A stretch of DNA of 64,000 nt from Alicyclobacillus acidocaldarius subsp. acidocaldarius Tc-4-1 (GCF_000219875.1 NC_017167.1:848765-912764); one strand, 5' to 3'. Counted from the stretch's first letter, positions 7,391-16,338 are shown. A program made the numbers and translations. Notes: a model not told the origin generated them from the sequence alone.

Positions 7391-9463
7391 TCAGGAAGCG
7401 GTTGAACGCTTTGGCGACACGCCGATGTGGTAGAGCAAAAACGCGTGGATCTCGGCCGACTCCCGCAAATGCTCGAGCCTGCCAGAGGATCCGAAGTGCC
7501 CGGCGCCCATGTGGGTTTTGAGCACGAGCGCCTCCTGGCCTGTCTTGGTGGCGCGCAGCTTCGCGACCCACTTGGCAGGTTCCCAGTACGCGACGCGCGG
7601 ATCGTTGAGCCCTGTGGTGACAATCAGATGCGGGTAGCGCTTCGGCTCGACATTGTCGTACGGGCTGTACGACTTCATGTAAAAGTAGTACGTCTCGTCC
7701 CGCGGATCGCCCCACTCGTCCCATTCGAGCGTCGTCAGCGGGATGGTGGGATCGAGCATGGTGGTGACGACGTCGACAAACGGGACGCCGGCGGAGATGG
7801 CGGCAAACCGATCCCCGCCCATGTTGGCCACGGCGCCCATGAGGAGGCCGCCCGCGGACCGCCCGTCGGCCGCCAGTTTTTCGGGCGACGTGTAGCCCTC
7901 GCGGATGAGCGCATCTGCACAGGCGATGAAGTCGGTGAACGTGTTCTTCTTCCGCAGCATTTTGCCGTCTTCGTACCAGTGCCGGCCCATCTCGGATCCG
8001 CCCCGGACGTGCGCGATGGCGTAAATCACGCCGCGATCGAGCAAGGGGAGGAGCAGCGTCGGCATGAAGACGGGATCCAGGTTGTGTCCGTAGGAGCCGT
8101 ATCCGTAGAGAATGCACGGCGCGGGTCCGTCTGCGCGCGCATCCTTCCGGTACACGAGCGAGACGGGGACGTCGGTCCCGTCGTTCGCCTTCGCCCAGAG
8201 GCGCTCCTGTACGTAGTCGGACGGATGGTACGGGCCGTTGACCGGCTGGCGGTGAAGTTCCTTCCTGGTGACGCTCACGGGATCGAGCGCGTAGGTGGTG
8301 CGCGGCGTCAGAAACGACTCGTATTGAATCAGCACCTCGCGCGTGTCGTAGCGGCGATTCGCCGATACGGAGACGGTGTAAAGCGGCTCGTCCCACTCGA
8401 GCCGCGTGAGGCGCCCGTTGGCAAACGTCCAGATCTGCGTCAGGCCGCCTTCCCGGCCTTCGATCACGACGGCCTCACGGAACGGGTGAACGCCGGTGAG
8501 ATACCGGGCCTCGTCGTACGGGAACAGCTCCTCCAGGCGCTCGTCATCGCACGGCGCGATGGGGTGGCGAAACAGGCTGAAGTTCGGGCGATGGAGATTC
8601 GTCAGGACGAGAAACGCGTCGTCCCAGTGCTCGAGCTCGTATTCCACATCGGCCTGGCGCGGGCGAAACACGGTCCACTCGCTGAGCGGATCGTCCGCCG
8701 GCAGGTAACGGACCTCCGTCGAGGTCTTCGTGGAGGAGGTGAGGAACAAATACCTGCCGCTCTGCGACTTCGCGAGCGTGAGGATGCAGGTCTCGTTGTC
8801 CTCCTGGTACAAGAGCGCGTCGTGCTCGACCGGATCGCCAAGCCGATGCCGGTACAGGCGGTACGGTCGCTGCGCCTCGTCGACCGTGATGTAGAACAGG
8901 TACTGGCCATCCGCGCTCCAGGCGACGCTGCCGTCGATGAATACGCCCTCGATGCGATCCGGCAACATTTCACCCGTGGTGAGATCCTTCACGAGAAGCG
9001 TGTACCGATCCGTCCCGTCCCGGTTTTCCAGGTACGCGAGCCGCTTCTCGTCCGGGCTCGTGGCGAGCACGGTCACACTCAGGTAACCGTCGCCGGCGAG
9101 GTCGTTCAAATTGAGGACAATCTCCTCCTCGGCAGCGGCCAGGGCCTCGCGCGAGGCCGCCCGCTTGCGAGCGTGAATGGGATATTGCAAGGACTTTTCC
9201 ATGCGCGTGTAGTAGAAGTATTGGTCTCCCTGGACGGGAACGCGCTCTTCCGCGTCGGGAATGCGGGCCACCATGTCGTCGTACAGCTCGTCGGTGAGCG
9301 GCTGGATGCGCTCCATGAACCACCGGTAGTATGTATTCTCGTCTTCGAGATACTGGATCACATCGGGATTGTCGCGTTCACGAAGCCAATAATACGGGTC
9401 CATTCGGCGGTCTCCGTGAATTTCGAGCACTTTCGGAATCGCTTTTGCCTTCGGCGCTTCCAT
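7391..9463 (-). CDS. ptrB: Oligopeptidase B (S9 prolyl-oligopeptidase family)
   Basis: A 690-residue serine peptidase with an N-terminal beta-propeller and a C-terminal alpha/beta hydrolase domain. The nucleophile motif is GRSAGG near residue 520. Nearby motifs ILYGYGSYGH and AHVRGGSEMGRHWYE are typical of the family, and the catalytic His lies in KTHMGAGHFG near the C-terminus. The enzyme cleaves short peptides after basic residues in the cytoplasm; no signal peptide is present. The start at 9463 follows AAGGAGTG; the 12 codons upstream in frame are unlikely to be translated. It is divergent from the second ABC exporter. Confidence 0.92.
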   Translation of the reverse strand: MEAPKAKAIPKVLEIHGDRRMDPYYWLRERDNPDVIQYLEDENTYYRWFMERIQPLTDELYDDMVARIPDAEERVPVQGDQYFYYTRMEKSLQYPIHARKRAASREALAAAEEEIVLNLNDLAGDGYLSVTVLATSPDEKRLAYLENRDGTDRYTLLVKDLTTGEMLPDRIEGVFIDGSVAWSADGQYLFYITVDEAQRPYRLYRHRLGDPVEHDALLYQEDNETCILTLAKSQSGRYLFLTSSTKTSTEVRYLPADDPLSEWTVFRPRQADVEYELEHWDDAFLVLTNLHRPNFSLFRHPIAPCDDERLEELFPYDEARYLTGVHPFREAVVIEGREGGLTQIWTFANGRLTRLEWDEPLYTVSVSANRRYDTREVLIQYESFLTPRTTYALDPVSVTRKELHRQPVNGPYHPSDYVQERLWAKANDGTDVPVSLVYRKDARADGPAPCILYGYGSYGHNLDPVFMPTLLLPLLDRGVIYAIAHVRGGSEMGRHWYEDGKMLRKKNTFTDFIACADALIREGYTSPEKLAADGRSAGGLLMGAVANMGGDRFAAISAGVPFVDVVTTMLDPTIPLTTLEWDEWGDPRDETYYFYMKSYSPYDNVEPKRYPHLIVTTGLNDPRVAYWEPAKWVAKLRATKTGQEALVLKTHMGAGHFGSSGRLEHLRESAEIHAFLLYHIGVSPKRSTAS

Positions 9464-9564
9464 GAGGTCACTCCTTCGCGGCGTTGATGGCGGTTTCAAC
9501 GCGATTTCAAGGCTTCACAAGTATCATACCATGCGGCGTTTGCTGGCGCCTGTCGCTGGCGCAC

Positions 9565-11307
9565 ATGGGGGTGGGTGGCTTGCGCAAGCTGTTTCCCTAT
9601 CTGCGGCCGTACCGGCTGCGCATTGTTCTCATCGTGACGTTTATCTTCCTGCAGGTGCTCGGAAACCTGTATTTGCCGACGCTCATGTCCGAAATTGTCG
9701 ACAACGGTGTCTTGAAAGGCAACCTGGCGTACATCGTCCGCATGGGCGGGTTCATGCTCGGGGTCTCCATCGTCGCGGTGGGCTTCTCCATCACGGCGAG
9801 CTACCTGTCCTCGCAGACGGCGGCGAGCTTCGGCAAGCACCTCCGGCGGGACCTGTTTGCGCACGTGCAGACGTTTTCACTGGAGGAGATCGACCGGTTT
9901 TCGACGGCGTCGCTCATCACCCGGACGACGAACGACATCACCCAAGTGCAGCAGCTCGTCAACATGATGCTGCGCATGATGATCATGGCGCCGCTCAACT
10001 GCATCGGCGGCGTGCTCATGGCTGTCTACACGGATGCCAGGCTCTCCGTCGTGGTCTGGATGATGCTCCCAGTGCTCGCGGGCGTCATTGTGCTCGTGTT
10101 TGGACGGGCGAGCCGGCTGTTCCGCCTCATGCAGGGAAAGATTGATGTGCTGAATCGCGTGTTGCGCGAGAACCTGACCGGTATTCGCGTCATCCGGTCG
10201 TTCAACCAGGTTGCGCGCGAGGCGGCGCGGTTCGATCGCGCCAACGCCGATCTCACGGGCACAACCACGCGCGTGCAAAAGATCATGGCTGCCTTGTCGC
10301 CGGCGCTTATGCTCGTCATCAACCTGGCCGTGATCGCCATCCTCTGGTTTGGCGGTGTGCGCGTGGCGAGCGGAAAGATGGAAATTGGCTCGCTGATGGC
10401 GTTCATCCAGTATGTGACGCAGCTGTTGTTCGCCATCATGATGGTGTCCATGATGTTCTTCATGATCCCGCGCGCAAATGCGTCTGCCAACCGCATCTGG
10501 GAGGTCCTGTCGAGCGAGACGCGCATTCGCAATCCGGAATCGCCAAGGTCGGAACCTCAGGCCGCAGGGCTGGTCGAGTTTCGGGGCGTGACGTTCCGGT
10601 ATCCCGGCGCGGAGGCGCCTGCGCTGTCGGACATTTCGTTCGTCGCAAGGCCGGGTGAGGTGACGGCCATCATCGGCGGGACGGGATCGGGCAAGTCGAC
10701 GCTCGTGAGCCTCATCCCTCGCTTCTACGACGTGGAGTCCGGGTGCGTGCTCGTGGGCGGGATCGACGTGCGCGCGTGGGACCAGGAGGCGCTGCGCGCG
10801 CAGATTGGCTATGTGCCACAGAAATCCGTCCTGTTTAGCGGCACCATCGCGGACAACATCCGGGTGGGCCGCGAGGACGCGACGGACGAAGAGGTGCGCG
10901 AAGCGGCCCGCATCGCGCAGGCGCTCGAGTTCATCGAGCAGATGCCAAACGGCTTCGACGCGGTGGTGGAGCAGGGCGGGAGGAATCTTTCGGGCGGTCA
11001 GAAGCAGCGCCTTTGCATCGCCCGGGCACTTGTGCGCCGAGCACCCATTTACATCTTCGACGACAGCTTCTCGGCGCTCGACTTTCGGACCGACGCGCGC
11101 CTCCGCCAGGCGCTTCGCGAGGCCGTGAGCGCGGCGACGGTCATCATTGTCGCGCAGCGCGTCAACACGATTCGCGATGCGAACCAAATCGTTGTGCTGG
11201 ACGAGGGACGCGTGGCCGGGATCGGCACACATGAGGAGTTACTCGCCAACTGTCAGGTGTACCGGGAGATTGTCCGGTCGCAGCTCGGAGAGGAGGTCAC
11301 GGCATGA
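9565..11307 (+). CDS. ABC exporter subunit A of the second heterodimer (degenerate site)
   Basis: About 580 residues: six membrane helices followed by an ATPase domain similar to B. subtilis YfiB and the TM287/TM288 pair. Walker A is GGTGSGKST and the signature LSGGQKQR is canonical. Walker B is YIFDDSFSALD, with Asp in place of the catalytic Glu, and the H-loop reads IIVAQRVNTI, with Gln in place of His. This half therefore builds the non-hydrolytic site. The start is uncertain: ATG 9565 lacks a clear ribosome site, while TTG 9580 has GGGGGTGG upstream and begins LRKLFPYL like its relatives. Its end overlaps the partner gene by four bases. Confidence 0.87.
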   Translation: MGVGGLRKLFPYLRPYRLRIVLIVTFIFLQVLGNLYLPTLMSEIVDNGVLKGNLAYIVRMGGFMLGVSIVAVGFSITASYLSSQTAASFGKHLRRDLFAHVQTFSLEEIDRFSTASLITRTTNDITQVQQLVNMMLRMMIMAPLNCIGGVLMAVYTDARLSVVVWMMLPVLAGVIVLVFGRASRLFRLMQGKIDVLNRVLRENLTGIRVIRSFNQVAREAARFDRANADLTGTTTRVQKIMAALSPALMLVINLAVIAILWFGGVRVASGKMEIGSLMAFIQYVTQLLFAIMMVSMMFFMIPRANASANRIWEVLSSETRIRNPESPRSEPQAAGLVEFRGVTFRYPGAEAPALSDISFVARPGEVTAIIGGTGSGKSTLVSLIPRFYDVESGCVLVGGIDVRAWDQEALRAQIGYVPQKSVLFSGTIADNIRVGREDATDEEVREAARIAQALEFIEQMPNGFDAVVEQGGRNLSGGQKQRLCIARALVRRAPIYIFDDSFSALDFRTDARLRQALREAVSAATVIIVAQRVNTIRDANQIVVLDEGRVAGIGTHEELLANCQVYREIVRSQLGEEVTA

Positions 11308-13226
11308 GTCAGGATCGGCGGGAGATGCCGGCCATGCGTCCGCCCATGCCGATGCGCCACGGCGGCATGAGACCGGGAATGCCCGTGCAGAAGCCGAAGG
11401 ATTTCGGCGGCACTGCGCGCCGGCTCATGCGGTACTTTCGGCCGCACGCATGGCGCATCGGGCTGGTGTTCGTGATGACCGTGCTCGGGACGCTCTTTTC
11501 CATCCTCGGCCCGGACGTCATGAAGGGCATCACGAACGATCTCGTCGCAGGCCTGCGGCACAAGTGGATGCATTTGCCCGGTCCTGCATTCAATTGGACG
11601 GACATTGTGCGCGTGCTGGAGGAACTGACAGGTCTCTACGTCCTGTCGAGCCTGTTCAATTACCTGCAGCAGTACATGATGGCTGGCGTGGCTCAGAAGA
11701 CTGTGTACGCGCTCCGGCGGGACGTGTACGCGAAGCTCGAGCGTTTGCCGCTTTCGTTCTTCGACGGCCGGCCCATCGGCGATGTCATGAGCCGGTTTGT
11801 GAACGACTTCGACAACATCGGCAACACCCTGCAGCAGGCGTTGCTCCAGTTCGTATCGAGCATCGTGACGTTTGTCGGCGTGATCGCGGTGATGTTGTCC
11901 ATCAGCCCGCTGATGACACTCGTGATGTTTCTCACGTTGCCGCTGTCGTTTTACGTGACGCGGTTTGTCACGAAGCGATCCCAGGGGTTTTTCGTGGGCC
12001 AGCAGCGGGCGTTGGGGCTCTTGAACGGCCACATCGAAGAGATGTACACCGGACACGCCATCGTGCGCGCGTTCAACATGGAGCGGCGGGCGCTGGAGAC
12101 GTTCGATCGGCATAACGAGGCGCTGTACGAATCCGGATGGAGGGCGCAGTTCGTCTCGGGTCTCATCTTCCCGCTTAACAACTTTATTGGCAACCTGGGG
12201 TACGTGCTTGTCAGCGTGATTGGCGGGCTGTTTGTGGCGCGCGGCGCCATCAGCATTGGGGACATTCAGGCGTTCATCCTGTACGCTCGCCAGTTCTCCC
12301 AGCCCATCACCCAGCTGTCCAGCATCTCGAACGTCATCCAGTCGACCATCGCGTCTGCGGAGCGGATCTTCGAGCTGTTGGATGAGCCGGAGGAGGCGCC
12401 GGATCCCGCGGACCCTGTGTGCCTCCGTGAGCCGCGCGGCGCCGTGGCGTTTCACCACGTCTCCTTCCGCTACAGGGACGATCAGCCGCTCATCGAGGAT
12501 CTGAACCTCGAGGTCGCCGCAGGCCAGACCGTGGCCATCGTCGGCCCGACCGGGGCTGGCAAGACGACGCTCGTGAATCTGCTGATGCGGTTCTACGACG
12601 TGCGCGAGGGTTCCATCACCATCGATGGCATCGATATCCGCGACATGACGCGCGCGGATCTCCGCAGCCTCTTTGGCATGGTGCTCCAGGACACGTGGCT
12701 GTTCCATGGCACGATACGAGAGAACATCGCATACGGACGACCGGGGGCAAGCGAAGAGGAAATCCTGCGCGCCGCGCGCGCCGCGCGGGCGGATCACTTC
12801 ATTCGAACCCTGCCGGACGGCTATGACACCGTCATTAATGAAGAGGCATCGAACCTGTCTCAGGGACAGAAGCAGCTCATCACCATCGCCCGCGCCATTT
12901 TGGCCGATCCCGCCATTCTCATTCTCGACGAGGCCACTTCGAGCGTGGACACGCGTACCGAGCTTCTGATTCAAGAGGCGATGCAGCGATTGATGGAAGG
13001 CAGGACGAGTTTCGTCATCGCGCACCGGCTGTCCACCATTCAAAACGCCGATCAGATCCTCGTCATGAACCGAGGGCGCGTCATCGAACAGGGCACGCAC
13101 CGCGAACTCGTGCAGAAAGGTGGCTTCTACGCCGAGTTGTATCGCAGCCAGTTTGCAGGATCCAGCGTCGACGAAGCCCTGCGCGAGGCGTCCCGAAGCG
13201 GGGCGGCGCAAATCAGCGGCTTGTGA
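11304..13226 (+). CDS. ABC exporter subunit B of the second heterodimer (catalytic site)
   Basis: A 640-residue ABC exporter half with a Met- and Pro-rich cytoplasmic N-tail (first 35 residues), six membrane helices and an ATPase domain. Walker A is GPTGAGKTT, Walker B ILILDEATSSVD has the catalytic Glu, and the H-loop is IAHRLST. The signature is LSQGQKQL instead of LSGGQ. It complements subunit A, so the heterodimer has one working and one degenerate ATP site, as in YfiBC and TM287/288. The ATGA overlap and the GGAGAGGAGG ribosome site inside the upstream gene support coupled 1:1 synthesis. The likely role is multidrug or lipid export; the substrate is unknown. Confidence 0.9.
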   Translation: MSQDRREMPAMRPPMPMRHGGMRPGMPVQKPKDFGGTARRLMRYFRPHAWRIGLVFVMTVLGTLFSILGPDVMKGITNDLVAGLRHKWMHLPGPAFNWTDIVRVLEELTGLYVLSSLFNYLQQYMMAGVAQKTVYALRRDVYAKLERLPLSFFDGRPIGDVMSRFVNDFDNIGNTLQQALLQFVSSIVTFVGVIAVMLSISPLMTLVMFLTLPLSFYVTRFVTKRSQGFFVGQQRALGLLNGHIEEMYTGHAIVRAFNMERRALETFDRHNEALYESGWRAQFVSGLIFPLNNFIGNLGYVLVSVIGGLFVARGAISIGDIQAFILYARQFSQPITQLSSISNVIQSTIASAERIFELLDEPEEAPDPADPVCLREPRGAVAFHHVSFRYRDDQPLIEDLNLEVAAGQTVAIVGPTGAGKTTLVNLLMRFYDVREGSITIDGIDIRDMTRADLRSLFGMVLQDTWLFHGTIRENIAYGRPGASEEEILRAARAARADHFIRTLPDGYDTVINEEASNLSQGQKQLITIARAILADPAILILDEATSSVDTRTELLIQEAMQRLMEGRTSFVIAHRLSTIQNADQILVMNRGRVIEQGTHRELVQKGGFYAELYRSQFAGSSVDEALREASRSGAAQISGL

Positions 13227-13297
13227 TCAAAAAATGGATGAAATGGGGGAATAGCGGGCAAGCTAGGGTCATCGAAATTCGATGGAGGCGATGACCC

Positions 13298-13846
13298 ATG
13301 GGGCCCGCTCTTCTGCTTTCTATCGCGTTCTTCGGATGGTCCCATCCGAGCACGAACCCCGCCCTCGCTGCGACGCGGCAGGCGGTGTACGGGCCGATGA
13401 TGCACGCCGTTCACCTGGACGAGGCACATCACGTGGTGACGGTCGATCTGCAGCCCGTGGCAGGACCTCGCGCGTCTTCGCCGCTGGAGGCGACGGACGG
13501 GCGCGGCGTGACGGCGCCTGTCTCTCCCGACGCGTACACGGACGGCCGGGACACGGGCCGCACGATGCGTGCCAACCGCGGCGCGCTCGTGCTGTCCGTG
13601 CCGCTTGGCTGGGAGCTCGACGTCGAGGGGATAGGGGCCGACAGGTGCCAGATGCGCACCGCGGACCTCGATCACCTGGCGTTTCAACCCATCCCTGGTG
13701 CGGCGGATGGGCTTCATCGTCGTTTCCTGCTGGGGCATCCCGGCACGTATCGGCTCGTAACCGCTGACGCCGGGCAGGTGTCGAGCGTACTCGACACCGT
13801 CGTCGTATCGCCCCACTTGCGCGAACCCGTCATCGGTGCGCCGTAA
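13298..13846 (+). CDS. Predicted secreted protein of unknown function
   Basis: 182 residues, with GGAGG nine bases before the ATG. The N-terminus has a short hydrophobic stretch (MGPALLLSIAFFGW) ending near ALAAT, which looks like a signal peptide with an Ala-x-Ala cleavage site. The remainder is soluble, with a beta-rich pattern (HHVVTVDLQPV, ALVLSVPLGWELDVEGIG, YRLVTADAGQV) that suggests an immunoglobulin- or cupredoxin-like fold, but no metal-ligand motif can be asserted. I do not recognise the family. The gene is alone between the exporter operon and the convergent dioxygenase. Confidence 0.65.
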   Translation: MGPALLLSIAFFGWSHPSTNPALAATRQAVYGPMMHAVHLDEAHHVVTVDLQPVAGPRASSPLEATDGRGVTAPVSPDAYTDGRDTGRTMRANRGALVLSVPLGWELDVEGIGADRCQMRTADLDHLAFQPIPGAADGLHRRFLLGHPGTYRLVTADAGQVSSVLDTVVVSPHLREPVIGAP

Positions 13847-13875
13847 CCGTTCGCACGCTCGGGCATCGCTCGCCG

Positions 13876-14715
13876 TCACACCAACTGCGCGCACAGCATG
13901 CCGAAATAGGTCGGCCGCTCGTAGGACAACACGCGCGGGTGCCGCTCGCCCTTGGGCACGGCACCCGCGAGGACCAGGGCTTGCCACAGGCCGTCCGGCC
14001 GAGCGTGTTGAATCATCTCGCCTGGAAAGTCTGCTAGGCGTTCCAATTCTCCTGCCGCGATGACTCGCACCACTTCCTCGTCGAGCCTCGCGGCGTCTTC
14101 GTGGTAGCCGTACGGCCCGTCTTCTGCATGCGCGTGCGCCCAATCGCAGCTCGCAATCAGGGCGGCCCGGCGACGGAGCGCATCGCACGCGGCTCGGATC
14201 GCCTGGCCCAGGCGGACGTGTTCCTCAAACGGGCGGGATGGCGCCGTCTGAATCACGACCACAGGGCGATCTGGCACGAAGAAAAGCGGGATCATCGTTC
14301 CCCAGTCGAGCGGGAGCGTGGACAGAGGACCTTCCGCGGTGGCGAAGTTGAGGACCGCGATGGGCAGGTGGGGTGACGCGAACTTTGCGATCTCGCGCGC
14401 GAGTTCGCGATCCACGGCGCGGCGCATGTGAACGCGGTTGCCCTTGTCGAGGCGGTGCACACGCACCATCAGCGCCGCGGTCTGCTCGCTCAACTCGCCT
14501 TCCATGTAGGCGCTTGCAGTAAGGGTGAACTGGCCCTCCGCGCGGATGCCGTGCGGGGTGATGACGATGAACGCGTCGGGATCGGCAGTCTGGGCGGTGC
14601 GACCGAGTTCCACGAGACTTGCGCGCGTTTTGGCCATGAGATCCGGGCTCTCGCCGGCCAGTTCAGGGAGAACAGGCAGGCCGTGTGGTGCAATGGCTGC
14701 AAAGACGATGCTCAT
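13876..14715 (-). CDS. Extradiol ring-cleavage dioxygenase family protein (class III, LigB-like)
   Basis: A 279-residue protein of the LigB/AMMECR-associated class III dioxygenase family. The N-terminal IAPHGLPVLPEL supplies a metal-site His, AFIVITPHG a second conserved His, and ASCDWAHAHAEDGPYGYH the conserved catalytic region. Class III enzymes use non-haem Fe(II) to open catecholic rings; many genomic members have no known substrate. The start at 14715 follows AGGAGG seven bases upstream. No other aromatic degradation gene lies nearby, so the assignment is to a family and not to a pathway. Confidence 0.8.
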   Translation of the reverse strand: MSIVFAAIAPHGLPVLPELAGESPDLMAKTRASLVELGRTAQTADPDAFIVITPHGIRAEGQFTLTASAYMEGELSEQTAALMVRVHRLDKGNRVHMRRAVDRELAREIAKFASPHLPIAVLNFATAEGPLSTLPLDWGTMIPLFFVPDRPVVVIQTAPSRPFEEHVRLGQAIRAACDALRRRAALIASCDWAHAHAEDGPYGYHEDAARLDEEVVRVIAAGELERLADFPGEMIQHARPDGLWQALVLAGAVPKGERHPRVLSYERPTYFGMLCAQLV

Positions 14716-14766
14716 GGAATCGCCTCCTGACGCCACTGTAGACGAAATCTCGCGCGAACGCCACAT

Positions 14767-14795
14767 TTGGCTGACGTAAGAGAAGCGGCTACAAT
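14767..14795 (+). promoter_or_regulatory. Sigma-A type promoter of mpsC
   Basis: TTGGCT (14767-14772) and TACAAT (14790-14795) are separated by exactly 17 bp. The predicted transcript starts near 14802, which rules out the upstream TTG at 14767 as a start codon and supports ATG 14833. Confidence 0.7.
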
Positions 14796-14832
14796 AGAGT
14801 CAGAGGAGCGAGACGGCCGGGGGCGATGGGGA

Positions 14833-15246
14833 ATGCCGAAAAGTCGCGAACAGGCGTTTAACGAGATCGTTCGCAGGGTGCGAAAGGAGTGCTTCGGCAA
14901 GGGACCGGAGCGGATCCACACGGTGTTCGTCGATAACATGGCCATCTCCGTGCTGCAAGGTAATCTGACGCCGACGGAAAAGTTCATCAGCCGAACGCCC
15001 GAAGGGGCCGAGATGGTGCGCTTGGCGCGGACGAGCATGATTCAGGAGCTGTACAAGCGGAAGGTCCCGGAGGGTCTGGAAGAGGTGGCGGGCTCGAAGT
15101 TTCTATACCTGTTTTCCGACTTCAAGGTGGAGGAGGACATGGGGGTTTCGGTCTTCATTTTTGAGCGCCCCATTCCAAAAGAGCCCCTTCCGGACGGATT
15201 CATCTGCGGCAAACAGGCGAATCAAGCGCAAGAATCCGCAGAATGA
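14833..15246 (+). CDS. MpsC family protein (DUF2294)
   Basis: A 137-residue soluble protein of the DUF2294 family, named MpsC after a component of a staphylococcal membrane-potential generating system. Visible family features are the N-terminal helix (EQAFNEIVRRVRKECFGKGP), the segment HTVFVDNMAISVLQGNLTPTEKF and the C-terminal SDFKVEEDMGVSVFIFE. In many Bacillota this family sits next to formate or bicarbonate uptake genes, as here, but its biochemical role is unclear. ATG 14833 is chosen from the promoter position, with GGGGG upstream. A separate promoter follows before the formate channel. Confidence 0.82.
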   Translation: MPKSREQAFNEIVRRVRKECFGKGPERIHTVFVDNMAISVLQGNLTPTEKFISRTPEGAEMVRLARTSMIQELYKRKVPEGLEEVAGSKFLYLFSDFKVEEDMGVSVFIFERPIPKEPLPDGFICGKQANQAQESAE

Positions 15247-15252
15247 GTTGTA

Positions 15253-15280
15253 TTCGGATTCACTTCGAACGTGCTATAAT
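15253..15280 (+). promoter_or_regulatory. Extended -10 promoter of the formate leader RNA
   Basis: TGCTATAAT gives a consensus TATAAT (15275-15280) with the TGn extension. The -35 region is weak (TTCGGA at 15253-15258, 16 bp spacing). The predicted start lies near 15287, directly before the first base of the structured leader. Confidence 0.7.
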
Positions 15281-15287
15281 GTAAGTC

Positions 15288-15423
15288 CGTGGCGGGTGCA
15301 TTCGCGTGAGTGGGCGCGCTACGAAACCATTGGCTCGGCGCTTGAATGGTTGGCCTGTAGGTTCTGCAGGCGAACACATCGGCACAAGTTGACCGCAACA
15401 GGCGGCAATTTGTGTCTTTTTTT
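15288..15423 (+). ncRNA. Structured leader RNA with terminator/antiterminator upstream of the formate genes (candidate riboswitch)
   Basis: Read as RNA: hairpin 1 at 15288-15323 has a 7-bp base (CGTGGCG/CGCTACG, one G-U), an internal loop GGTG/GGCG and a 5-bp tip (CATTC/GAGTG) closed by GCGT. Hairpin 2 pairs AACCATT (15325-15331) with AATGGTT (15345-15351). Hairpin 3 pairs CCTGTAG (15354-15360) with CTGCAGG (15364-15370). A terminator follows at 15383-15423. GCCTGT (15353-15358) can instead pair with ACAGGC (15398-15403), with TTG/CAA extending the helix, which destroys both hairpin 3 and the terminator. Mutually exclusive pairing of this kind is typical of riboswitches. It matches no riboswitch consensus I can recall, and no leader ORF with a ribosome site was found. 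The span without a gene is 15247-15546. Confidence 0.6.
15383..15423 (+). terminator. Intrinsic terminator in the formate leader
   Basis: CACAAGTTG/CAATTTGTG and CCGC/GCGG form one nearly continuous stem around loop AACAG, with one unpaired A. TCTTTTTTT follows at once. It lies about 120 bp before the channel gene start and about 100 nt after the promoter. Confidence 0.8.
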
Positions 15424-15546
15424 GTGCGCGCAGCGGATAGGTCATGATGGTTTTCGTTTTAGGTATGAAGCTCGCCGCGCTGCACAAGGTAAGGTTGGGC
15501 ACGATGTGAACGAGAAGAGCGCTGAGGAGAAAAGGGTGAGAGTCGA

Positions 15547-16338
15547 ATGAGCAACGGGTTCTTGAGTCCAGCGGAAATTGCGCAACTGGCAGTGGAGGTC
15601 GGGGAAAAGAAGTCGAAGGAAGCATGGTGGAAGCTGCTCATTCTCGGCATTCTGGCGGGCGCGTTCATCGCACTGGGGTTCCTCGTCGACATCCGGGTGA
15701 CGGCCAGCCTGCCGGACAGCCTGGCGTCCATCAAGAGTCTGATAGGCGGCGCGGTATTTCCTGTCGGCCTCATGCTGGTAGTCATCGCGGGTGGCGAACT
15801 TTTGACCGGCAACATGATGACGGTGCCCATTGCCGTGCACGCGGGGCGCGCGAGCATCGGCGGTCTCGTGTACAACTGGTTCTGGGTGCTCGTGGGCAAT
15901 CTCCTCGGTTCGCTGTTCGTCGCGGGCGCGTTTGGCGTCGGCGCGCACCTGCTCACGGCGGATCCGTTCAAGGCGACGGTGATTGCCATCGCGACGGCCA
16001 AAGCGAAGCTCGCGTTTGGGCCGACCATTCTCTCAGCCATTGGGTGTAACTGGTTGGTCTGCCTCGCGGTCTGGATGGCGTATGGTGCCAAGGACATCGT
16101 GGGCAAGATCTTCGCCATCTGGTTCCCCATCATGGCGTTTGTGGCCATTGGCTTCCAGCACGTCGTGGCCAACATGTTCGTGCTCCCGGCAGGTCTGTGG
16201 GTCGGCGCCGACTACTCGTGGGGCAAAATCATCGAGGAATGGTGCGGTGCGTTCATCGGCAACGCCATCGGCGGCTGGATTTTCACCGCGCTTGCGTATT
16301 ACCTCGTCTACCTGACGAAGTCTCGGCGCGAGGCTTGA
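15547..16338 (+). CDS. Formate/nitrite transporter family channel
   Basis: 263 residues with six predicted membrane helices and the FNT signatures: GGELLTGNMM at the first re-entrant loop, NWLVCLAVW at the second, and the conserved pore His in FQHVVANMF. FNT channels are pentameric and move formate, nitrite or hydrosulfide. The formate dehydrogenase directly downstream makes formate the most likely substrate, as for YrhG beside YrhE in B. subtilis; this is inference from context. The gene starts downstream of the leader RNA and is followed by fdhA after about 115 bp. Confidence 0.9.
   Translation: MSNGFLSPAEIAQLAVEVGEKKSKEAWWKLLILGILAGAFIALGFLVDIRVTASLPDSLASIKSLIGGAVFPVGLMLVVIAGGELLTGNMMTVPIAVHAGRASIGGLVYNWFWVLVGNLLGSLFVAGAFGVGAHLLTADPFKATVIAIATAKAKLAFGPTILSAIGCNWLVCLAVWMAYGAKDIVGKIFAIWFPIMAFVAIGFQHVVANMFVLPAGLWVGADYSWGKIIEEWCGAFIGNAIGGWIFTALAYYLVYLTKSRREA

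Noticed and set aside
7359-8396. An N-terminal extension of the AcuI/YhdH reductase to 678 codons
   Set aside because: The upstream part is the shifted frame of oligopeptidase B. The reductase has a clear ribosome site and family N-terminus at 7358.
15288-15423. Known riboswitches (TPP, cobalamin, SAM, THF, ZTP, fluoride, guanidine) or a T-box
   Set aside because: None of the conserved cores I can recall is present, and there is no T-box sequence. The molybdenum cofactor motif could not be excluded by eye.
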